A stretch of 64,000 bases of DNA, taken from positions 1,042,981-1,106,980 of the forward strand of contig JAHBVB010000002.1 of NCBI GenBank assembly GCA_019637805.1, given 5' to 3'. Shown piece by piece: positions 59,044 through 64,000 of the stretch (the stretch's first letter is position 1; each line of letters opens with the position of its first letter). A program made the translations under genes and the position numbers. Under the pieces are notes generated by a model. That model did no database searches. It saw nothing but the letters and a program-made list of their open reading frames with translations, and was not told where the DNA came from. Origin of the DNA: Anaerolineales bacterium (GTDB lineage Bacteria; Chloroflexota; Anaerolineae; Anaerolineales; UBA11579).

Positions 59044-61103
59044 CGGCGCGCTCCGGCCGCAGCCCGACGCCCACGCAAACGAGAAGGGGCCGCCAGTTCA
59101 ATAGTTTCACGCTCCGGCCAGGAGGCCACCAGCGTACCCAGAATAAAGACAAAGCCGCCCGTCCAGACCCAGTTCACCAGGGGATTCAAATAGACCTTGA
59201 AGGTGGCCTTCTGCCCAGACAGCGGTTCCCAGCCCACCAGCAACACATACACATCAGCCTCCCAGGTGTTGTGCAAACCCGAGATGGTCATGGGCTGGCC
59301 CGATTCAAAATAGAAGTCCTGACGCGGGTACAGCTGGGTCACGTAGCGGCCATCACGGTACACATCCACCACGGCACGGTCTACCAGGCGGCCGTCGTCG
59401 GTCTGGAATTCGATCAACGAAACGAATTCGATCTGATAGCCGCCCAACTGCAGACGCTCACCGGGGGCCAGGCTGCCCTGGGTTTCTTGCTGAAAGAGTT
59501 CGATGCCGATAATGCCAATCGCCAGCAGCACCACACCCAGGTGGATGATGTAGCCGCCATAGCGGCGCCGGTTGCGCGCAACCAGGCGCCACAGGGCCAG
59601 GGCAAAGTTCTCTCCGCGCGCGCTGCGGGCCGCCGCGCCGCGCCAAAATTCATAGAGGGTGACAAAGCCGACAAAGGCACACAGCCAGAAGCCCAGCAGG
59701 GCGCCTGGGTTGCGCATGCCGCCGATCAACAAGGCGACCAACACCAGCAATGAGGCGATGAACGGCTTCCAAATGGCGCGGCCCAGCGTGCGGGCCGTGC
59801 TGGCCCGCCAGGCGGAGAGCGGCGCCACGCCCATGATCAGCAGCAGAGCCGCCCACAACGGCCCGGTGGCCGATTCATAGTACACCGGCCCCACTGTGAT
59901 CTGCTGGCCGGTGAGCAACTCGCTGGCCAGCGGAAAGATGACGCCCAAGAAACAAATCACCAGAATGCTTATAAAAAGGAAGTTATTGAGCAGGAACAAG
60001 GCTTCGCGCGAGAGCAGTGAAGTAATTTCCACTTCAGACTTAAGCGTGTTCCAGCGCCAGCTAAGCAGGGCCAGCGAGGCGCCTAGTGTGATCGCAATGA
60101 AGGCGAAGAACATAGGGCCAATGGCGCTCTGCGCAAAAGAATGCACGGAAGACAGCACGCCCGAACGGGTTAGGAAGGTGCCAAAGATGACCAAGTCGTA
60201 GGTCAGGATGATCAGCAGCATGTTCCAGTGTTTGAACAGGCCGCGCTTCTCCTGAATCATGACCGAATGCAAAAAGGCCGTGCCGGTCAGCCACGGCATA
60301 AAAGCGGCGATCTCCACCGGGTCCCAGCCCCAGTAACCGCCCCAACCCAGCACATCATAGGCCCAGCGGCTGCCCAAGATCAAACCCAGCGAGAGGAACA
60401 GCCAGGCCACTAGGCTCCAGCGGCGCGTCAAACGGATCCAGCGGTCATCGCTGCGGCCGGTGATCAGCGCAGCGATGGCGAAGGCAAACGGCACCACGAA
60501 TGAGACAAAACCCAGATAGAGCACGGGCGGATGGATGATCATGCCTGGGTGGCGCAGGAGGGGATTGAGGCCGTTGCCGTCCATCGGGAGATAGGCTTGC
60601 GCCCCGGCGGGCTGCCACATGGCGGTCCAAACCGCACCTGTCACGCCCTGCCACATGCGCAGAAAAGGATTCTCAAAAAAGACGATTAGCACCAAGAAGA
60701 AAGCCAGGGTGAACATGCATACCAAGATCACCCAGGGCAGCAGGTCGCGGTCGCGCCGCCAGTTGCGCAGCATGACGCCGGAAGTGAAGGCAGCCATCAA
60801 CCAGGCCCAGAACACTAGCGAACCAGACTGCCCGCCCCACAGAGCCGTGACGCGCAAATACATCGGCATGCTGCGGCTGGTGACTTGTGCTACGTATTGC
60901 AGTTGAAAATCGAGGGTGGCCAGGGAATAAATGATGCTCAGGGCCGAGATGGTGAGCAAGGGGAAGCACAACAACGTGGCGGCGCGTGCGCTGGCGGTCC
61001 AGCGCGGCTCCCCGCGCACCTGGCCCACCACGGCGGAGCAGCAGGCATACAGGGCCAGCAGCAAAGCGATGAACAGGGCAAAAAAGCCGAGGTCAGCGAT
61101 CAT
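59040..61103 (-). CDS. ccmF: Cytochrome c heme lyase subunit CcmF
   Basis: 687 aa, about fourteen transmembrane helices. The WWD heme motif reads LGWGGYWGWDPVEIAAFMPWLTGTAFLHS, and GMIIHPPVLYLGFVSFVVPFAFA gives a conserved His pair. The C-terminal extracytoplasmic domain is present (about 545-650). It moves heme from CcmE onto the apocytochrome CxxCH. Confidence 0.96.
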   Translation of the reverse strand: MIADLGFFALFIALLLALYACCSAVVGQVRGEPRWTASARAATLLCFPLLTISALSIIYSLATLDFQLQYVAQVTSRSMPMYLRVTALWGGQSGSLVFWAWLMAAFTSGVMLRNWRRDRDLLPWVILVCMFTLAFFLVLIVFFENPFLRMWQGVTGAVWTAMWQPAGAQAYLPMDGNGLNPLLRHPGMIIHPPVLYLGFVSFVVPFAFAIAALITGRSDDRWIRLTRRWSLVAWLFLSLGLILGSRWAYDVLGWGGYWGWDPVEIAAFMPWLTGTAFLHSVMIQEKRGLFKHWNMLLIILTYDLVIFGTFLTRSGVLSSVHSFAQSAIGPMFFAFIAITLGASLALLSWRWNTLKSEVEITSLLSREALFLLNNFLFISILVICFLGVIFPLASELLTGQQITVGPVYYESATGPLWAALLLIMGVAPLSAWRASTARTLGRAIWKPFIASLLVLVALLIGGMRNPGALLGFWLCAFVGFVTLYEFWRGAAARSARGENFALALWRLVARNRRRYGGYIIHLGVVLLAIGIIGIELFQQETQGSLAPGERLQLGGYQIEFVSLIEFQTDDGRLVDRAVVDVYRDGRYVTQLYPRQDFYFESGQPMTISGLHNTWEADVYVLLVGWEPLSGQKATFKVYLNPLVNWVWTGGFVFILGTLVASWPERETIELAAPSRLRGRRAAAGARR

Positions 61104-61134
61104 GGAAAGGGCTGGTTAACAAGGCCGCAAGCTG

Positions 61135-61620
61135 TCAGCCCTGTGCCTGAGCAGGCAGGGCTTCTTCGTAGCGGGTTGGGCAGCGCAGCAGCAGCTCATT
61201 GGCGTGGAAAACGCCAGATTCGTCGATCTGGCCGGAGACGATGGCCTCAGCCGCGTGCTGCAGCAGGTCCGGCTTCACGCCCACATAAACCACTTGCAAA
61301 CGATTGCGAGTGGGGTCGGCCACGGCGGCATCCAGAGCAGCGGCCAGGCCGCCTTCGTCATTGATCAGCCGAGTATCCCCGGGAGTATGCACAATCGTGA
61401 AGCTGAGGGTCAGCGTCTCAGTGTCGTAGACGATGGTGTCACCCAACACCGCACCGGCCACCCGGGCGGGTTTGCCCACGGCGCCCGGCCCATCGGCGAG
61501 CAGTTCGTCTACGGTGAAGAAGAACTGCGCGCCTGCGGCGGTGGAAGACACAATCAAGTAAACGACCGCGGCCAAAATGATCAGGCCGCCGAACAGGAAT
61601 TTGTTTCGGCTGCGGCTCAT
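61135..61620 (-). CDS. ccmE: Heme chaperone CcmE, cysteine type
   Basis: 161 aa: one transmembrane helix (about 8-27) and an OB-fold domain (FFFTVDELLADG, VAGAVLGDTI, TIVHTPGDT). The covalent-heme motif is C147-P-T-R-Y151 (CxxxY) instead of the HDENY motif with His, placing it in the variant CcmE class known from archaea and Desulfovibrio. First gene of the ten-gene ccm operon; a TATAAT box on the minus strand (61644-61649) is its likely promoter. Confidence 0.93.
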   Translation of the reverse strand: MSRSRNKFLFGGLIILAAVVYLIVSSTAAGAQFFFTVDELLADGPGAVGKPARVAGAVLGDTIVYDTETLTLSFTIVHTPGDTRLINDEGGLAAALDAAVADPTRNRLQVVYVGVKPDLLQHAAEAIVSGQIDESGVFHANELLLRCPTRYEEALPAQAQG

Positions 61621-61675
61621 GTGCGTTTTCTCACTTTCGAAGAATTATACCTTTGCGGCAGCCGGCTCACCCAGC

Positions 61676-63334
61676 CTAGTTGATCACCACAAAGATCATC
61701 GGACGCCGGCGGGTGGCCTCAAATAGGAAGTTGCGCAAATTGTGTTCCAGCTCGCTCTGCAGGTTGCCGTTGGAACGCGCCACAACCTTCTCGATCTGGC
61801 GGCGTGTCTCGGCCATCAGCTGCTCGGAATCACGCAAGTAGACAAAGCCGCGCGTGATGATCTCCGGCTCCTCCAGCAGTTTGCCGCTGGAGGCGTCAGT
61901 CTTCAGGTTGACGAAGATGAACCCATCGCGCGCCAACGCTTCACGTTCGCGCATCACCGAAGGGCCGATGTCGCCCACACCGGAGCCGTCCACAAAGACG
62001 TAGCCGCCGGGTACGCGCTCGGCCAGGTGCATCTCGCCATTGCGGAACTCCAACGCCTGGCCATTCTCGATCACGGCAATGTGCTCGGCTGGCAGGCCGG
62101 CGGATTGCTGGGCCAGAGCGGCATGCTGGTGCAGATGGCGCAGTTCGCCGTGTACCGGCACCAGGTATTTGGGTTTGACCAGATTGAGCATGAAGACCAT
62201 CTCATCCTGGCTGGCATGGCCGGAGACATGCACGGCAGCAATCGGATCGTAGATCACCTTGGCGCCGCGCTGGAACAGGCGGTTGATCACGCGTGAGACC
62301 GTCTCTTCATTGCCCGGAATGGGGTGCGAAGAAAGCACCACCGTGTCGCCAGCAATCACGTCGAACTGGCGATTGGTGCCCGCCGCCAGCCGGCCCATAA
62401 TCGACGAGGGCTCACCCTGTGAGCCGGTACACATCAGCACTACATCACGTGGCTTCATTTTCAGCGCATCGTCAATCGTCACCACCAAATCGCTGGAGAC
62501 CTTGAGGTACCCCAACTGGATCGCCATCTTGGCATTCTCGCGCATGCTGGTGCCCACAAAGGCCATCTTGCGCCCATGGCGCTGGGCGGCCTCGGCCACC
62601 TGTTGAATGCGCGAGATCAACGAAGCAAAGGTGGCCACCAGGATGCGACCCTCGGCCTCCTCGAAGACCTTGTCAAACGCCGGGTCGATCACGCGCTCAG
62701 AAGGCGTCCAACCGGGCCGGTCGGCGTTGGTCGAATCAGCCAGCAAGGCCAGCACGCCGCGGCCGGCGAACTCGGCCAGCTTGGCATAGTCGGTGGGCCA
62801 ATTGTCCACCGGCGTATGGTCCAGCTTATAGTCGCCGGTGTGCACTACCAAACCGGCCGGCGTGGTGATGCCCAGGGCCACGCCATCCGGAATGGAGTGG
62901 CACACATGGCAGAATTCCACCTTGAACTTGCCGATCTGCACTGTGTCGCCGGCATTCACCGTCTGCAGACGGGCTTTCTTCTGGGCGCCGGCGCGGGCCA
63001 GCTTGACCTCCAGCAGGCCGCGGGTCAGCGGCGTGGCATAGATGGGCACATTGAAGGCTTCCAGCACGTGATGAATGGCGCCGGTGTGGTCTTCATGTCC
63101 GTGCGTGATCACAATGCCTTTGACCTGATCGCGCTTGTCCAGCAGATACTGGAAATCGGGGATGATGTAATCGATCCCCAACATGTCATTTTCAGGGAAC
63201 ATAATGCCGGTATCGACGATGAGGATATCGCCGCCGTACTCGAACACAGTCATGTTCTTGCCAATTTCCCCCAACCCCCCCAAAGGAACGATCCGTAAGG
63301 TCTCGCCCTTGTTCTTGCTATTTTTCTTTCTCAT
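61676..63334 (-). CDS. rnj: Ribonuclease J
   Basis: 552 aa metallo-beta-lactamase/beta-CASP nuclease for rRNA and mRNA processing. Visible: LGEIGKNMTVFEYGGDILIVDTG, metal motif HGHEDHTGA (about 78-85), HTGDYKLD, the beta-CASP segment and HVSGHASQDEM (motif C with its His), then the C-terminal RNase J domain. ATG 63334 is chosen; an upstream TTG (63361) is possible. Preceded by a leader of about 200 bases with a terminator-like hairpin. Confidence 0.95.
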   Translation of the reverse strand: MRKKNSKNKGETLRIVPLGGLGEIGKNMTVFEYGGDILIVDTGIMFPENDMLGIDYIIPDFQYLLDKRDQVKGIVITHGHEDHTGAIHHVLEAFNVPIYATPLTRGLLEVKLARAGAQKKARLQTVNAGDTVQIGKFKVEFCHVCHSIPDGVALGITTPAGLVVHTGDYKLDHTPVDNWPTDYAKLAEFAGRGVLALLADSTNADRPGWTPSERVIDPAFDKVFEEAEGRILVATFASLISRIQQVAEAAQRHGRKMAFVGTSMRENAKMAIQLGYLKVSSDLVVTIDDALKMKPRDVVLMCTGSQGEPSSIMGRLAAGTNRQFDVIAGDTVVLSSHPIPGNEETVSRVINRLFQRGAKVIYDPIAAVHVSGHASQDEMVFMLNLVKPKYLVPVHGELRHLHQHAALAQQSAGLPAEHIAVIENGQALEFRNGEMHLAERVPGGYVFVDGSGVGDIGPSVMREREALARDGFIFVNLKTDASSGKLLEEPEIITRGFVYLRDSEQLMAETRRQIEKVVARSNGNLQSELEHNLRNFLFEATRRRPMIFVVIN

Positions 63335-63400
63335 ACTTGCTAATTTCTCCCAGGCAGGCAAAAACAGCCCGCCATAATTCTTTATTCAAAGTTAAACAAA

Positions 63401-63428
63401 AACCCCGACAGGTCAAGCCGGCCGGGGT
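63401..63428 (-). terminator. Terminator-like hairpin in the rnj leader
   Basis: Read on the minus strand: ACCCCG stem with CGGGGT, a 15-base loop that can pair further, then TTTTTG. It lies between the extended -10 at 63541 and rnj, so the leader could end here as a small RNA, or act as an attenuator. Confidence 0.6.
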
Positions 63429-63535
63429 AGTAATCTGTCTAGGGCATCGCCCATGCAACTTGTGTGCTAGCCACTGGTGCTACAGAAAATACAGGCCGAT
63501 GTCGCAAACCGCGCAAGCGCGGGGCCAACTAAGCA
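63429..63535 (-). ncRNA. Possible leader/small RNA upstream of rnj
   Basis: The span between the extended -10 and the terminator-like hairpin contains several dyads (for example CCCCGCGC / GCGCGG around 63510-63522 and GGGCGATGCCC near 63444-63454). No ORF and no match to 6S, SRP, tmRNA or RNase P cores that I can see. Apparently a structured leader or sRNA; no function assigned. Confidence 0.35.
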
Positions 63536-63540
63536 TAGAG

Positions 63541-63549
63541 ATTGTAGCA
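63541..63549 (-). promoter_or_regulatory. Extended -10 promoter for rnj leader
   Basis: TGCTACAAT on the minus strand, the same extended -10 style (TGN plus TAnAAT) as the FMN and cobalamin riboswitch promoters. No clear -35. Confidence 0.5.
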
Positions 63550-63622
63550 CATTGGGATATTTGAAAGCGATAAAGCTAATCATTTCCTCATCGGCTATAA
63601 TTGTTGCTAAGAGGGGGGCAAT

Positions 63623-64000
63623 TTGCGACAAACCCTAGCAGGCAACAAATTTTTTATCGCGCTAATTCTAATCGCATTACTCTGGGGCGGTTACGCAGCG
63701 AAAAACTACGGCGAAGCCGCGGATGATGAATCGTTGGATATTTACGCGCGCCAGACTCTGAATATTTACACACAATTCTTTCAAAAAGGGGAAATTGCAC
63801 AACCTGAATACACCATTCTGGACAACTATGGCCCAGCCTTTGTAATGTTGATCCGGTTAACGCAGCTTGCTGCCGAAAAACTGGCGCCAAATCTAAGTTG
63901 GTTTAGCATTTGGCACTTTGTTAGCTTTACAGGATACCTAATAGGAGTTATCTCGTTTTATTCGATCCAACTTCGATTCTTCAGAAAGTCTGTAGCAATC
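63623..64000 (+). CDS. Membrane protein, partial (cut by window end), GT-C-glycosyltransferase-like
   Basis: Open frame of 126 codons running off the end, TTG start with GGGGGG upstream, and a TATAAT box at 63596-63601. N-terminal transmembrane helix (about 10-26), then an extracytoplasmic-style loop (DDESLDIYARQTLNIY, LDNYGPAFVMLIRL) and another helix near the end (about 100-120). The DD/NYGPAF loop is reminiscent of GT-C glycosyltransferases, but the family is not certain. Base composition is clearly more AT-rich than the neighbours, suggesting that a differently derived region starts here. Confidence 0.6.
   Translation, partial: MRQTLAGNKFFIALILIALLWGGYAAKNYGEAADDESLDIYARQTLNIYTQFFQKGEIAQPEYTILDNYGPAFVMLIRLTQLAAEKLAPNLSWFSIWHFVSFTGYLIGVISFYSIQLRFFRKSVAI

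Overview
The window is a GC-rich (roughly 60-65% GC by eye), densely coded bacterial chromosome segment with about 65 protein genes, one tRNA, two riboswitches and no rRNA, CRISPR array or insertion sequence. The gene content fits the phylum Chloroflexota, most likely an Anaerolineae-type lineage. The pointers are LysM proteins with Thr-Pro linkers, a methylmalonyl-CoA mutase catalytic subunit without a cobalamin domain, a ThiXYZ-like ABC transporter under an FMN riboswitch (the RibXY arrangement), a System I cytochrome c maturation operon with a cysteine-type CcmE, and many short-leader promoters. This placement is an inference; there is no rRNA marker in the window.

Layout. 1-3850: LysM/C39 peptidase, infA, methylmalonyl-CoA mutase and epimerase. 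3897-11001: EamA transporter, a LolD/MacB-like ABC transporter with an AttH-type lipoprotein, a cupredoxin lipoprotein, a LysM protein and an orphan lipoprotein. 11063-14054: ABC transporter for riboflavin or a precursor, read leftward from an FMN riboswitch with an enlarged P2 arm. 14070-19428: ferritin, SPFH protein, PyrK-like protein, a Cfr-family rRNA methyltransferase with a regulatory-looking leader, and a phosphoglucomutase. 19532-26308: CNB/PH-like membrane protein, def, recF, ilvE, and an operon of a dehydrogenase-like protein, a nucleotidyltransferase and a PAP2 phosphatase. 26311-29942: an eight-gene leftward operon (ArsR, VOC, two AHSA1/SRPBCC, two DUF1801, DUF2277, membrane protein) behind a near-consensus promoter overlapped by a 22-bp palindrome. 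30047-38358: tRNA-Ser, folK-folP, a RimI-like acetyltransferase, split glutamine-dependent NAD synthetase, an LCP protein, an AI-2E-family permease, and a fusion protein ending in what looks like a dead IS200-type transposase domain. 38382-50241: cobalamin riboswitch-metE, polA, a TPR protein, DUF3054, an ECF sigma/anti-sigma pair and a class A PBP homolog that has lost both sets of catalytic motifs. 50321-53621: class V aminotransferase, two tandem paralogous membrane-anchored proteins, aldo/keto reductase. 53659-61620: the complete leftward ccm operon (E-F-H-G-I-cytochrome c-A-B-C-D). 61676-64000: RNase J behind a long leader, and the start of an AT-richer membrane protein cut by the window edge.

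How it fits together. B12 is used by methylmalonyl-CoA mutase, while a B12 riboswitch is placed to shut off the B12-independent methionine synthase; flavin salvage is controlled by FMN; and a heme-attachment system carries its own cytochrome c. The items most worth follow-up are the Cfr-like gene with its leader ORFs and terminator, the receiver-Roadblock-TnpA fusion, the pseudo-PBP next to a sigma/anti-sigma pair, and the repeated pattern of a -10 box 6-9 bases before ATG, which suggests widespread leaderless mRNAs.
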